The notes: generated by a model from the sequence alone, not told the origin. A stretch of DNA of 64,000 bases from JACQFZ01 sp041485885 (GCA_041485885.1 JBGPKL010000003.1:89206-153205), one strand, 5' to 3'; shown: positions 42,549 through 57,157, counted from the stretch's first letter. Numbers and translations are program-made.

Positions 42549-43986
42549 CTAGGGCAACGGCGCTGGTAGATCGGAGGCGCCCATCAAGTACTGATCCACG
42601 CCGCGCGCCGCCGAACGCCCCTCGGCAATGGCCCAGACAATGAGCGATTGACCGCGCTGCATGTCGCCGGCGGTGAATACGCCGGGGACGCTCGTCATCC
42701 AATTTCGGTCACGCCAGACATTGCCGCGCTCGCTTAGCTTGACGCCCAGCTGCGTCAACATGCCGGGTGTCTCCGGTCCGATAAAACCCATCGCGAGCAG
42801 CGCCAAATCCGTCTTCAGCACGAACTCGCTGCCGGGAATCTCCTTGATCATCGAGCGACCGTTTTCCAGCGTCATCTCGACTTTCACCAACTCGAGGGCA
42901 GAAACGCGTCCGTTCTCTCCGATAAATCGCTTGGTGGAAGCCGAATATACGCGCTCCACGCCCTCTTCGTGTGCCGCAGAGACGCGATAGATAACGGGCC
43001 ATTGCGGCCACGGATTGTTGGAAGCGCGCGTCTCGGGAGGCCGCGGCAGGATCTCCAGTTGATGCACGCTCGCGGCACCTTGGCGATTGACGGTACCGAG
43101 GCAATCGGCGCCGGTGTCTCCGCCGCCGAGAATAACTACGTGCCTTCCCTTCGCGTCGATTCGCTTGTCGGCGGGAACTTGATCCCCTTCGCAGATCCGA
43201 TTCTGCTGGGGCAGAAACTCCATGGCGAAATGTACGCCCTTGAGCTCTCGCCCCGGAATCTTTAGGTCGCGCGCTTCGCACGCACCCCCGGTGAGCACGG
43301 TTGCGTCGAATTCATGGCGCAATTTTTCGGCGGGCGCGTTCACGCCGACGTGTACGTTGACGCGAAATTCGACGCCTTCTGCTTGCATCTGGCCGAGCCG
43401 TTGATCGAGAACCTTCTTCTCCATCTTGAATTCCGGGATGCCGTAACGCAGCAACCCCCCGATGCGATCATCGCGCTCGAACACAGTCACCTTATGTCCA
43501 GCGCGACGCAGCTGTTGCGCAGCCGCCAGGCCGGCCGGTCCGGATCCGACGACCGCGACTTTTTTTCCGGTTTCCACCTTGGGCGGTAACGGCTTCGCTT
43601 TACCGTCCTGCCACGCGCGCTCGGCGATGGCAAGCTCGATCGCGCGGATAGTCACCGGATCGTCGTTGATGCCGAGCACGCAAGAGCCTTCGCACGGCGC
43701 CGGGCAGAGCGTGCCGGTGAACTCGGGGAAGTTGTTCGTTTCGTGCAGACGCTCGATCGCCTCCTCCCAGCGACCGCGGAAAACTAGGTCGTTCCAGTCG
43801 GGAATGACGTTGCCGAGAGGGCACCCCTGGTGGCAGAACGGTATGCCGCAATCCATGCAGCGCGCACCCTGTTTCTTGAGGTCGTCTTCCGGGTACGGGC
43901 GCATGAGTTGGTTCCAGTCCCGCAGACGCTCGGCGACCGGACGGTAGGGCTGCTTCGCGCGCTTGAACTCGATAAAGCCGGTGATC

Positions 43987-43994
<8 letters not shown>
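42549..43994 (-). CDS. gltD: Glutamate synthase small (beta) subunit
   Basis: 481 residues. N-terminal [4Fe-4S] cysteines C46, C49, C54 and C58 in CMDCGIPFCHQGC, a second set in CPAPCEGSC, FAD-binding VVGSGPAGLAAAQQL, and NADPH-binding LGGGDTGADC. The C-terminal VFTAGDMQRGQSLIVWAIAEGRSAARGVDQYL is typical. Supplies electrons from NADPH to the large subunit. The start overlaps the gltB stop by eight bases, so the two are translationally coupled. Confidence 0.97.
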
Positions 43995-48561
<4,567 letters not shown>

Positions 48562-48639
48562 GTTAGGTCACCAAAGTCTGATCATCCCCATCCACACGCC
48601 GGGGAAAACCCGTAAAAGCAGCGGCCAAAGGGGGGAAAA

Positions 48640-48668
48640 AGTATACCGATCAGGTTGTGGGGGTTCAA
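48640..48668 (-). promoter_or_regulatory. Candidate sigma-70 promoter for gltBD
   Basis: Minus strand: TTGAAC at 48668-48663, 17-base spacer, TATACT at 48645-48640. It lies about 79 bases upstream of the gltB start codon in the 171-base gap after the dgt-like gene, which holds no other visible gene. Confidence 0.6.
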
Positions 48669-48732
48669 TGCAAGCCGAAGAACTCTCGAAGATAAGCACG
48701 TTTGGGCGCACGCTCGCCGGGTTGCAGCGAAA

Positions 48733-49920
48733 TCAGGCCTGACCCGCGCTATCCCAATCCTTCACATTGAGCAGCCGCGTATGCTCGCGGATGGCGTAGC
48801 GATCCGTCATTCCGGCGACGTAATCCGCGATAATCCGCGCGTCACCCGCATGCCCGCTCTGGCTCATGCGTTCCTGGTACTCCGCCGGGAGCAGCCGGGG
48901 ACTTTCTGAGAACGTTTGAAACAATTCGCGCACCGTTTTTGCGGCACGAGCGCTCATTTCCTTTACGCGCGGGTGGGCGTAGAGATCCAGCCGCAAGAAG
49001 CGCTTTAGCTCGAGTGTGAGCACGTCCATTCGCTCGCTATAACCGACCAACGGTCGCGACTGGTGTCGCACGTCATCGATACTGGCCACGCCCGACGCGG
49101 CGATCAGCTTTTGGCTATTTTCGATCATATCGGTCACGGTTTCGTCGATCATGTGACGCACGGTTTCGTGTACACGGCGGCGGATCGGGAGTGTCGGATA
49201 ACGTCTCACCACCTCGTCGTAGTGGTCGCAGAATAACGTGACTTCCTGTAGTTGCTCGATCGACAAGAGCTGAGAGCGTAAGCCGTCATCCACATCGTGA
49301 TTGTTGTAGGCGATTTCATCGGCAAGGTTTGCCACCTGTGCTTCGAGGCTCGGTTGCGTCTGCTCGAGAAAGCGCCGGCCAAGCTCTCCCAACTCACGAG
49401 CGTGGCGAATGGAACAGTGCTTTAGAATTCCCTCGCGTGTTTCGAAAGTAAGATTCAGACCGCTGAACTCCGCGTAGCGCTCCTCCAGCAGGTCCACCAC
49501 GCGCAGCGATTGCAGATTGTGCTCGAAGCCGCCGTGCTCGCGCATACATTCATTAAGCGCATCCTGTCCGGTGTGACCGAACGGAGTGTGTCCAAGATCA
49601 TGTGCCAGCGCGATTGCCTCGACCAGATCTTCATTGAGACCGAGCGAGCGCGCGATCGAACGCGCGATCTGCGCCACCTCGATCGAGTGCGTTAGGCGGG
49701 TGCGGAACAAGTCCCCTTCATGGTTGACGAAGACTTGCGTCTTGTATTCGAGACGGCGAAACGCCGCGCAATGAATGACACGATCCCTATCGCGCTGGTA
49801 CTCGGTCCGGTACCGGGGCGGCGACTCGGCGTAAGCGCGACCATGCGAGTTGCTATCTATTGCCGCGTAACGAGCCAATGTTCGTGGTGTCGGCGGTGGT
49901 GTAGATGGCGTGGATGACAT
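48733..49920 (-). CDS. dgt: Deoxyguanosinetriphosphate triphosphohydrolase-like protein
   Basis: 395 residues, type 2 dGTPase family. N-terminal YQRDRDRVIHCAAFRRLEYKTQVF, then the HD domain RLTHSIEVAQIAR (H78) and ALAHDLGHTPFGHTGQDALNECM (H107, D108), and FEHNLQSLRVVDLLE. Hydrolyses dGTP or related dNTPs to the nucleoside and triphosphate; a role in dNTP balance. Starts six bases after aroB ends. In Pseudomonas a SPOR/DamX gene occupies the position next to aroB; here it is this HD hydrolase. Confidence 0.93.
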   Translation of the reverse strand: MSSTPSTPPPTPRTLARYAAIDSNSHGRAYAESPPRYRTEYQRDRDRVIHCAAFRRLEYKTQVFVNHEGDLFRTRLTHSIEVAQIARSIARSLGLNEDLVEAIALAHDLGHTPFGHTGQDALNECMREHGGFEHNLQSLRVVDLLEERYAEFSGLNLTFETREGILKHCSIRHARELGELGRRFLEQTQPSLEAQVANLADEIAYNNHDVDDGLRSQLLSIEQLQEVTLFCDHYDEVVRRYPTLPIRRRVHETVRHMIDETVTDMIENSQKLIAASGVASIDDVRHQSRPLVGYSERMDVLTLELKRFLRLDLYAHPRVKEMSARAAKTVRELFQTFSESPRLLPAEYQERMSQSGHAGDARIIADYVAGMTDRYAIREHTRLLNVKDWDSAGQA

Positions 49921-49926
49921 GAGCGA

Positions 49927-51009
49927 CTATGGCGGCGCGCAGTGGGCGGCGAGCGTTTCCTCGAGCAGCGCCGCGGGAAAATCGCCCGTAACGACCGCCT
50001 CGCCCATTCGCTTCAAAAGGACCAGCCGCAGCTTACCGTTTTCCGATTTCTTGTCGACGGCCATCAGCTCGCGCAAACGCTTTCGATCGACGTCACGCAC
50101 ACGCGTCGGAAGATCCGCCGCTTCAATAAGAGTCTTCACGCGAAGGTCGTCGTCTTCGGTTAGCCAGCCGAGGCGCCGCGATAGATCGGTCGCCATCGCC
50201 ATGCCGGTCGCAACCGCTTCGCCGTGCAACCAGCCGCTATACGCCACAGCCGTCTCGATCGCGTGGCCGAACGTGTGGCCGAAATTGAGAATCGCGCGCA
50301 GGTCATTCTCTCGTTCATCGCGCGCCACTACGTCAGCTTTGATATGACATGAGCGCTCGATGGCGTAGGTCAGCGCCTCGTTGTCGCGCTCGAGCAGCCG
50401 CGACAAATTAGACTCGAGCCATGCGAAGAATTCTCGATCTCGAATTATTCCGTACTTGATGACCTCGGCGGCTCCCGCGCGCAGCTCACGCATGGGCAGT
50501 GTGCTCAACGTCTCGGTGTCGATGACAACGGCGCGTGGTTGGTAAAACGCGCCGATCATGTTTTTGCCCAGTGGATGGTTGACGGCCGTCTTGCCACCGA
50601 CGGAGGAGTCGACTTGCGCCAACAACGTCGTTGGCATCTGAACGAACGGTACCCCACGTTGATAGCAGGAGGCGGCGAACCCGGTCATGTCGCCGACCAC
50701 TCCGCCGCCGAGCGCGATAAGCACAGTGCGTCGATCGCAGTGCGCCTCAAGCAGCGAATCGAATATGCGAACGAGCACCGCCAACGTCTTATGTTGTTCG
50801 CCGTCCGGAAGAATGATCTCGATCGGTTGGTGCGCCGCGAGTAATTTTCGAACCCGAGCGAGGTATAACGGCGCCACCGTTTCATTGGTGACGATGGCGA
50901 CTCGCCTGTCCTCGAGATGCGGTGCCAAAAGATCCGCGCGTGCGAGCAGGCCGGATCCGATATGGACCGGATAGCTGCGTTCGCCCAGTTCAACCCGCAA
51001 GGTTCGCAT
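49927..51009 (-). CDS. aroB: 3-dehydroquinate synthase
   Basis: 360 residues. NAD site with GDGEQHKTL (here LPDGEQHKTLA), GGGVVGDMTGFAASCYQRGVPFVQMPTTLLAQVDSSVGGKTAVNHPLGKNMIGAF-type wording with the lysine/zinc ligands, and histidines in GHTFGHAIE and HGEAVATGM. Second step of the shikimate pathway. The ATG at 51009 overlaps the aroK 3' end by 20 bases; aroK and aroB are probably co-translated. Confidence 0.97.
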   Translation of the reverse strand: MRTLRVELGERSYPVHIGSGLLARADLLAPHLEDRRVAIVTNETVAPLYLARVRKLLAAHQPIEIILPDGEQHKTLAVLVRIFDSLLEAHCDRRTVLIALGGGVVGDMTGFAASCYQRGVPFVQMPTTLLAQVDSSVGGKTAVNHPLGKNMIGAFYQPRAVVIDTETLSTLPMRELRAGAAEVIKYGIIRDREFFAWLESNLSRLLERDNEALTYAIERSCHIKADVVARDERENDLRAILNFGHTFGHAIETAVAYSGWLHGEAVATGMAMATDLSRRLGWLTEDDDLRVKTLIEAADLPTRVRDVDRKRLRELMAVDKKSENGKLRLVLLKRMGEAVVTGDFPAALLEETLAAHCAPP

Positions 51010-51532
51010 TGCGTTGCCACGAGCGAATCTTACTCGCTATCTCTTGAGCGACGATCGGAGGAGCGCGGTGATCGGTCGCAGCGACGATGTGCGCCGTCGA
51101 TATATATAGCGGCTCGCGGACGCGCATAATCTCCTCGAACTTCGACCGGCGCTCGCCGTCTTGCAGCAAAGGACGATTGCGATCGCGATGGGTGCGCGAC
51201 AGCAGCGTATCGATCGGCGCCTGCAGATAGACGACGACGCCCCGATTCTTCAGCGCTTGGCGGTTGGACTCCGCCAATACCGCACCGCCGCCGGTTGCCA
51301 GCACCACGTCATCGCGATTCGTGAGATCCTCGATTACGGCGGCCTCGCGGCGGCGAAAACCTTCCTCGCCCTCGATCTCAAAAATGAGCGAGACGCTCGC
51401 ACCGGTGCGGCGTTCGATTTCGTGGTCGGAATCGAGGAAGTGCTTCTGCAGAAGCTCAGCCAGATGCCGCCCAATGGTCGACTTACCTGCTCCCATTGGG
51501 CCGATCAGGAAGATCCGGCCGGTCGCGTTCAT
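50990..51532 (-). CDS. aroK: Shikimate kinase
   Basis: 180 residues. P-loop GPMGAGKST at 11-19, D34-type shikimate-binding SDHEIE in the FLDSDHEIERRTG stretch, RRREAAVI, the GGGAV loop and the lid with RTHRDRNRPLL. Phosphorylates shikimate. Follows pilQ by 60 bases. The pilMNOPQ-aroK-aroB order is the same as in Pseudomonas, Neisseria-like and Chromatiales genomes. Confidence 0.96.
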   Translation of the reverse strand: MNATGRIFLIGPMGAGKSTIGRHLAELLQKHFLDSDHEIERRTGASVSLIFEIEGEEGFRRREAAVIEDLTNRDDVVLATGGGAVLAESNRQALKNRGVVVYLQAPIDTLLSRTHRDRNRPLLQDGERRSKFEEIMRVREPLYISTAHIVAATDHRAPPIVAQEIASKIRSWQRNANLAG

Positions 51533-51592
51533 GCGAGCGGTATGCCAGCAAGCCGGCCGGAAATCAAGATGGCGGCACCCGCACCGCTACTT

Positions 51593-54223
51593 TTAGCGCA
51601 GCGTAAGGTTCTCGGAAACGATACGCGGGGTTAAGAAGATGAGGAGCTCGGTTTTGTTGTCACGCACGTCCTTCGTTTTGAAGAGCCAACCGAGCAACGG
51701 GATATCGCCCAACAGGGGTACCTTAGTAACGGTTTCGTTCTTGTCTTGCTCGTAAATACCGCCGATGACGACTGTCTCGCCATTATCGAGCAGGACGCTG
51801 GTTTGTATTTCCTTAACGTTCAACAGGCCTTGAACCGAATCGGCGAAGTTGTCCTTGGTGACATTGACGTCCAAATTAATGCGGTCATCCGGCGTGACTT
51901 GTGGCGTTACTTCGAGCTTCAAGGTCGCCTTCTTGGTGACGACCGAGCCTACGCCGAGCACCGATGTCGTGAATACGCGCTCCTGACCCTGCTCGATCTT
52001 GGCTTTCTTTTGATTCGCGGTGATCACTCGAGGACTGGATATGACCTTACCGTTCCCCTCCTGCTCGAGCGCCGAGAGTTCTAGATTCAACAAATCGCCG
52101 TTCGCACCGAGCTTGGCAAGCGTCAAACCGAGGCCTGCGGCCTGCCTTCCACCTACACCGGACGAAGCCAGGTTGACGTTAAGACCCGTAGTACTGGGGG
52201 TGGCAACCCCGAGAGGAATCAGTGAAGAGGAATCCTCGATCGTACCCGAAATTGCGCGGTTGCTTTCGCGCGGCGGGACGTTGTTCACCGCGGTTTTCAC
52301 ACCGAAGCGGACGCCAAGCGAGCGGGCGAAATTGTCAGTCGCCTCGACGAGCCGAGCTTCGATCAGTACTTGTCGTACCGGTTGATCAAGCTTGGCGATT
52401 AGCTTGCGAATTTCTCGAATCTTACCTGGTGTGTCTTGAATAAGGAGAGAATTGGATCGTGCGTCGACCGTAACCTGACCCCGCGGAGACAGCAGCGAAT
52501 TCGACTCGGTCGCGGCCTGGGCGGCGCCGCCGCTACCGGTATAACCGAAGACGGGGTGTTGATCCGCGCCGGCGGTAACGGCCTTGATGGATTTGAGCAA
52601 TGCCGCGATTTCATCCGCCTTGGCGTAGTTGATTTGAATGAGCTCCGACACGAGCGGCTCGAGCTCGATGAACGACTTCGCGGACTCGAGCGCCGCCTTC
52701 TCCTTGGCCGCCACCTCGGGCGCCGGCGCGACCGTGACCACGTTTCCTTTGCGGCGCACGGCGAGGTTCTTCGCGTCGACGATGAGATCGAGCGCTTGAT
52801 CCCACGGCACGTCTTTCAAGCGCAACGTTAAATTGCCCTTCACCGAGTCGCTCATGACGAAATTGAGGCCGGTGAAATCGGCGAGCACTTGCAACGCCGC
52901 CCGCACGTCAATGTTCTGAAAATTGAGCGATAATTTCTCGCCGGAGTAACCGAACTCATCGACCTTCTTCTCGTCAGGCTTCTCGATGATCGGCTTGACG
53001 CTGATGGTGAAAACATCTCCCGTCTGATAGGCGACGTGCTCGTAGCGACCTTTGGGAGAAATGACCATGCGCGCATTGCGACCCTGTGCGAACGTATCGA
53101 TGGTTTGGACCGGCGTGGCAAAGTCGACGACGTCGAGGCGACGTTGCAGCTCGAGGGGTAAGGAGGTATTTAGAAAATCAACGACGATCTCGCCCGTCTG
53201 CTCGCGAATATCAACGCCAACCGCAGGATCGGATAACTTGATCACGATCTTGCCGTCCGCCTGTGGCCCGCGTCGGAAATCGATTCCCTTCAAGCTGTAC
53301 TTGCCGCTCTGCCGACTGCTCGCGAAATGCGTGGTCTTCGGCTGTTCGGTACCTGCAATCGCACCACCCGGCGCGTTGACCGTAATCACATAGTTGTTGC
53401 CATCAACAGCGGCGGTATAACCCACGGGCTTTACCAAGCTTAGTACGACGCGCGTGCGGCCTTCCGACTCGATCGCCGCAACGCTCGATACCGCTCCCTC
53501 GCGCACCGCGACGCTTTTATTGGCCATGGTCACACGTGTCGCCGGAAAATCGAGCGCGACTCGTGCGGGATTAGTGATGGAAAAAGTGCTCGGCTCGCTC
53601 GGCCGGCCGTTCATACGGACGACGATCTGTATACGGCCACCCGGCAGCTTGGCGTAAACAATGTCGGTAATTTCGTTCAGCACTTGCGACGCGGCGGCTG
53701 GCTCCGGTGTAGGAGCAGGGACGGCCGCGGGAGCTGGGGCGGTCACTGGGGCAGGAGCCGGCTTCGGCGGGGCCTGCGCGACTTTAGCCGGTTCGACGGG
53801 TTTTGATGGCGCTTGCGCGACTTTGGTCGTTTCAACGAACGCGGTATATCCAAACTGCGTCTTCTCGAGGCGCAATTGTCCCGGCTGCTCCAGCACTACG
53901 TCCACCAAGACGGTAGTACCGTCCGGACCCACGGATGGATAGACACCTTTCACGTACTGGAGTCCATCTAAGTCGGATGCGTGCGCCCCTAACTTCGTCG
54001 CGGGAAAGCTTAACCGCAACCACTGGCCGTTTTCGCGCGGTTCAACCGTATACGTCGCCTCGCCATCCATAAGAATTTCAAGGGCCGGTGTCGGAGTGCC
54101 CACCGACCACGACAGCGATTCGATTTCCGCTGCACCGGCAACTCTTGCCACGAGCACGAACGCCAAGCAAAGGAGCCCCATGTACCAGCGGTCGTGATTT
54201 CGGATCATGATTGATCTATTCAT
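51593..54223 (-). CDS. pilQ: Type IV pilus secretin PilQ
   Basis: 876 residues. Signal peptide 1-31 ending AGA; AMIN domains in the N-terminal part (two LSWSVGTPTPALEILMD and ARVALDFPATRVTM-like stretches) that bind peptidoglycan; a Pro/Ala-rich linker about 137-185; STN and N1 domains; and the C-terminal secretin pore region with GVRFGVKTAVN, VISSPRVITANQKKAKIEQG and NVTKDNFADSVQG near the end. Outer membrane channel for pilus fibres. I use the ATG at 54223, 22 bases after the pilP stop; a further ATG at 54208 is possible. Confidence 0.96.
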   Translation of the reverse strand: MNRSIMIRNHDRWYMGLLCLAFVLVARVAGAAEIESLSWSVGTPTPALEILMDGEATYTVEPRENGQWLRLSFPATKLGAHASDLDGLQYVKGVYPSVGPDGTTVLVDVVLEQPGQLRLEKTQFGYTAFVETTKVAQAPSKPVEPAKVAQAPPKPAPAPVTAPAPAAVPAPTPEPAAASQVLNEITDIVYAKLPGGRIQIVVRMNGRPSEPSTFSITNPARVALDFPATRVTMANKSVAVREGAVSSVAAIESEGRTRVVLSLVKPVGYTAAVDGNNYVITVNAPGGAIAGTEQPKTTHFASSRQSGKYSLKGIDFRRGPQADGKIVIKLSDPAVGVDIREQTGEIVVDFLNTSLPLELQRRLDVVDFATPVQTIDTFAQGRNARMVISPKGRYEHVAYQTGDVFTISVKPIIEKPDEKKVDEFGYSGEKLSLNFQNIDVRAALQVLADFTGLNFVMSDSVKGNLTLRLKDVPWDQALDLIVDAKNLAVRRKGNVVTVAPAPEVAAKEKAALESAKSFIELEPLVSELIQINYAKADEIAALLKSIKAVTAGADQHPVFGYTGSGGAAQAATESNSLLSPRGQVTVDARSNSLLIQDTPGKIREIRKLIAKLDQPVRQVLIEARLVEATDNFARSLGVRFGVKTAVNNVPPRESNRAISGTIEDSSSLIPLGVATPSTTGLNVNLASSGVGGRQAAGLGLTLAKLGANGDLLNLELSALEQEGNGKVISSPRVITANQKKAKIEQGQERVFTTSVLGVGSVVTKKATLKLEVTPQVTPDDRINLDVNVTKDNFADSVQGLLNVKEIQTSVLLDNGETVVIGGIYEQDKNETVTKVPLLGDIPLLGWLFKTKDVRDNKTELLIFLTPRIVSENLTLR

Positions 54224-54245
54224 TTGAGTTCTACCTGTCGCGATC

Positions 54246-54776
54246 TCATTGTTCGGCAAGCATCATACTGGCCTCGCGCTCTACCCAGTCTCCAAGCGTG
54301 CCCTGTATCAGCTCGATCAAGCTAATTTTGTCGTCAGTGACACGCGTAATGGTTCCGAAGTTCTGACCCATATGACCGCCCACGCCGGCGCGATGCACGG
54401 TACCGTCCGGGGCCTGGATCACCGCCCACGCTTGTTTGCCCCGGGCGAGCGTTCCCACCATCCGTAACGCGTCCAACGGATAGTCCTCGAGCGGCTCCTT
54501 GCGACGATTCATATCGGGTCGCGGCCCGGTTCCGCTCGCCTTGGCCGCTTGAGATTTCAGATTGAAGGCGGCAAATGGATCGACGAGCTTCGCCGCCGCG
54601 TAAGCAAACGGCTCTTGCGTCTTGATCTCGGGCAGCGGCTCCACTTTGGGCGTCTTGCCCGCGTGAGCGGTCGCAACGAACTGCCGCAGATCGTCCATGC
54701 CATCGTCTCCGCAACCCGCCAGCGCCGCGGTCAGAAGTAGGGTAACGATGAAACGCATCGATGGTATGCGCGCCAC
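54246..54776 (-). CDS. pilP: Type IV pilus assembly lipoprotein PilP
   Basis: 176 residues. Lipobox LAGC with lipidation at Cys22, then a disordered region and the PilP beta domain (DALRMVGTLARGKQAWAVIQAPDGTVHRAGVGGHMGQNFGTI). Inner membrane lipoprotein that links PilNO to PilQ. The GTG at 54776 is preferred because GGGAGG lies five bases upstream; the next in-frame ATG is seven codons inside and lacks a site. 12 bases after pilO. Confidence 0.93.
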   Translation of the reverse strand: MARIPSMRFIVTLLLTAALAGCGDDGMDDLRQFVATAHAGKTPKVEPLPEIKTQEPFAYAAAKLVDPFAAFNLKSQAAKASGTGPRPDMNRRKEPLEDYPLDALRMVGTLARGKQAWAVIQAPDGTVHRAGVGGHMGQNFGTITRVTDDKISLIELIQGTLGDWVEREASMMLAEQ

Positions 54777-54788
54777 TACCGCCTCCCG

Positions 54789-55409
54789 TTATCGACCACC
54801 GCGGCGCGGCGGGCTAGCCTGCGGCTGCGCGGAACCTGTATCGAGATACCGGTACGTGCGGGCTGTTGCTTGCATGGAGAGTCGGCCCGCCTTTTCACCG
54901 CCAATGGTGATGTCGCCAAAGGTAACGATGCGCGGCAACGCCGCCACGTCACTGATGAATTGCCCAAGCTCATGGTAAGTACCGGTTACCTGCAGGCTGA
55001 TCGGCAGCTCGGCGTAAAAGTCGCGCGGCTGCTCCTTCTCGGGTCGAAACAAAGAGAATTCCAGCCCGCGCCCGAGTCCCGCCTGGGTAATGTCCACGAG
55101 CAGATCTGGTACCTCGGTAGTGTTGGGGAGCTGGCGGAGCAGGCTGCCGAACGTCTGCTGCATTTCTTCCATTTGTTTGCGGTACACGTCGATGTTCAGC
55201 GCCAACAGCTTCTTATCCGAATACGTCTTCTTTAGATTCTCTTCCTCTTGCTGAGCCTGGGCGCGCTGATCCAACTCATCCGCAATCACGAAATAGTACC
55301 CAGCGCCGAGAATCAAAGCACACATCACCGCAATGCCTGCGATCTTGATCGGCAGCGGCAGCGACGCAAGATTCTTGATGTCGATATTTCTAAGCTCGTC
55401 GAGCGTCAT
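54789..55409 (-). CDS. pilO: Type IV pilus assembly protein PilO
   Basis: 206 residues. Short cytosolic tail, one membrane helix about 23-44 (IKIAGIAVMCALILGAGYYFVIA), a coiled coil about 50-95, and a ferredoxin-like periplasmic domain about 110-190 (GLEFSLFRPEKEQPRDFYAELPISLQVTGTYHELGQFISDVA). Forms the PilNO heterodimer in the inner membrane. Its start overlaps the pilN stop by four bases. Confidence 0.94.
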   Translation of the reverse strand: MTLDELRNIDIKNLASLPLPIKIAGIAVMCALILGAGYYFVIADELDQRAQAQQEEENLKKTYSDKKLLALNIDVYRKQMEEMQQTFGSLLRQLPNTTEVPDLLVDITQAGLGRGLEFSLFRPEKEQPRDFYAELPISLQVTGTYHELGQFISDVAALPRIVTFGDITIGGEKAGRLSMQATARTYRYLDTGSAQPQASPPRRGGR

Positions 55410-55987
55410 GTGCCCGGGGCCGGCGCGTTCGCCGCCTCCTTCTTCGCTACATTCTTGACTCTCAGTGAAAACTCACTGATGCGATCGCCGCCTCGTTGTC
55501 GAACATTGATGACTTCGAGCTCGGGGTCGGCGAACCATTCCGATGCCGCGAAGTTCCGCATGAGCGCGGAGACGCGCGCGTTAGACTGCGCCACGCCGGT
55601 TAGGGCCATGCTCGTACCACTCGTTTGCTTGAGACCCGTCAGCTGAACGCCGTCCGGTACGCGGCGTACCAGCTCATCGAACACTCGAACGATGCGTGTG
55701 CGGTCCGCCTGCAGTTGCTGGATCACGTTCATCCGGGCGATCAGGTCTTGCCGACGCTTCTTGAGCTCGGCGACTTCCTTGATCTGCTGCTCGACTTTCA
55801 CGATCTCCTGTTTGAGAAACTCGTTGCGCTTGTTTTGAGTCTCGACCAACGTGCTGACATGAATGTGGCCATAAAAGACAATGACGATCATCAACACCCA
55901 AGCACCGATGGCGATCGTGAGCAGTTGCCTATCCTGCTCGCGTCGGCGCATTTCGCGCCAAGGGAGAAGATTAAGACGTGTGCTCAC
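55406..55987 (-). CDS. pilN: Type IV pilus assembly protein PilN
   Basis: 193 residues. The N-terminal NLLPWRE motif at 5-11 binds PilM; a membrane helix follows about 24-43, then a coiled coil about 50-90 (KQEIVKVEQQIKEVAELKKRRQDLIARM) and a small periplasmic domain. Overlaps pilM upstream and pilO downstream by four bases. Confidence 0.95.
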   Translation of the reverse strand: MSTRLNLLPWREMRRREQDRQLLTIAIGAWVLMIVIVFYGHIHVSTLVETQNKRNEFLKQEIVKVEQQIKEVAELKKRRQDLIARMNVIQQLQADRTRIVRVFDELVRRVPDGVQLTGLKQTSGTSMALTGVAQSNARVSALMRNFAASEWFADPELEVINVRQRGGDRISEFSLRVKNVAKKEAANAPAPGT

Positions 55988-57063
55988 GCGTCGAAGCTCC
56001 GCAGCGCAAGACCGCAGGAGATCATTAGGGAGGGTGCATCGTTACTCAGCAGCTGCGGTTTGATGCGCGAGGAAATCGACATGTTCGCGAACGGATTCGC
56101 GACCATGGCCGGAACGCCGATGCGCGCCGCAACGAGCTCGTCGATACCGGGAATCTGCGCGCAGCCGCCGGCCAACAAAAGCTGATCCACGCTGTTGAAC
56201 GGGCTCGACGAATAAAAGAACTGCAACGCCCGCATGATTTCCTGGCACATCGCTTCCATGAACGGGCGCAGTACATCGGTTTGATAATTGTCCGGTAAGC
56301 CGCCTTGTTTCTTGGCGAGGCCCGCTTCTTCATACGACAAACCGTAGCGGCGCTGAATTTCCTCGGTTAGTTGCCGCCCGCCGAACGTATGATGACGGGT
56401 GTACACGGAACGATTGTTGTGCATTACGTTGATCGTAGTCGTCATCGCACCGACATCGACGATCGCGACCGTCTTCTCCATACCCCCACCGGGCATGTGA
56501 TTAGAGATCAGTGAATACGAATGCTCCATGGCATAAGTTTCTATATCCACAATGCTCGGTATCAGCCCGCGTCCCTGAATCACGGCGAGATAATCGTCCA
56601 CCACCTCTTTGCGGCACGCCGCCATGATCACATCCACCTCGGTGGCGTTCGCCTCGGCGGAGTCGAGGACTTGATAATCGAGGTTCACTTCATCGAGCGG
56701 GTAGGGAATGTAATGATCCGCTTCCATCTCGATCTGCATCTGCCGTTCTTGATCGGTCAAGTTGGCGGGCATTTTGATCACCTTGGTGATCACGTTCGCC
56801 GCCGGCACCGCCACCGCCGCGTGCTTCAGCCGCGTGCCCGAGCGTTTGACCGCGCGTTCGACCGCTTCCGCGACTTGCTCGACTTCGGTGATCGCGTGCT
56901 CGACGACGGCGTTCTGCGGAAGCGGCTCAACGGCGTAGCGCTCTACGCGATACTGCTCGCCGTCCCTGCTGAGCTCGAGAACCTTTACGGCCGATGAGCT
57001 GATGTCGATTCCCACCAATGGCGGCTGTTTTCTCGCGAAAAGTAAATCGCCGAGTCCTCGCAC
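55984..57063 (-). CDS. pilM: Type IV pilus assembly ATPase-like protein PilM
   Basis: 359 residues, actin/FtsA-like fold. GIDISSSAVKVLEL near the start (residues about 17-30), VIKMPANLTDQERQMQIEMEADHYIPYPLDEVNLDYQVL, VDVGAMTTTINVMHN (nucleotide site) and LLLAGGCAQIPGIDE. Cytosolic partner that binds the PilN tail. Start GTG at 57063 with GGGGAAA just upstream; GTG gives the family beginning RGLGDLLFARKQPPLVGID. First gene of the operon. Confidence 0.95.
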   Translation of the reverse strand: MRGLGDLLFARKQPPLVGIDISSSAVKVLELSRDGEQYRVERYAVEPLPQNAVVEHAITEVEQVAEAVERAVKRSGTRLKHAAVAVPAANVITKVIKMPANLTDQERQMQIEMEADHYIPYPLDEVNLDYQVLDSAEANATEVDVIMAACRKEVVDDYLAVIQGRGLIPSIVDIETYAMEHSYSLISNHMPGGGMEKTVAIVDVGAMTTTINVMHNNRSVYTRHHTFGGRQLTEEIQRRYGLSYEEAGLAKKQGGLPDNYQTDVLRPFMEAMCQEIMRALQFFYSSSPFNSVDQLLLAGGCAQIPGIDELVAARIGVPAMVANPFANMSISSRIKPQLLSNDAPSLMISCGLALRSFDA

Positions 57064-57127
57064 TACTTTCCCCTTTAATTCAGACGGCTAGAATGGATAT
57101 AGACAATGTGGGTGAATAACTATACGA

Positions 57128-57157
57128 ACTATAGATCATAGAATTTCAAAATGACAA
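57128..57157 (-). promoter_or_regulatory. Candidate sigma-70 promoter for pilMNOPQ
   Basis: Minus strand: TTGTCA at 57157-57152, 18-base spacer, TATAGT at 57133-57128; each box matches consensus at five of six. It lies in the 176-base gap between pilM and the divergent mrcA gene. A second TATAGT lies a few bases nearer to pilM. Confidence 0.6.
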
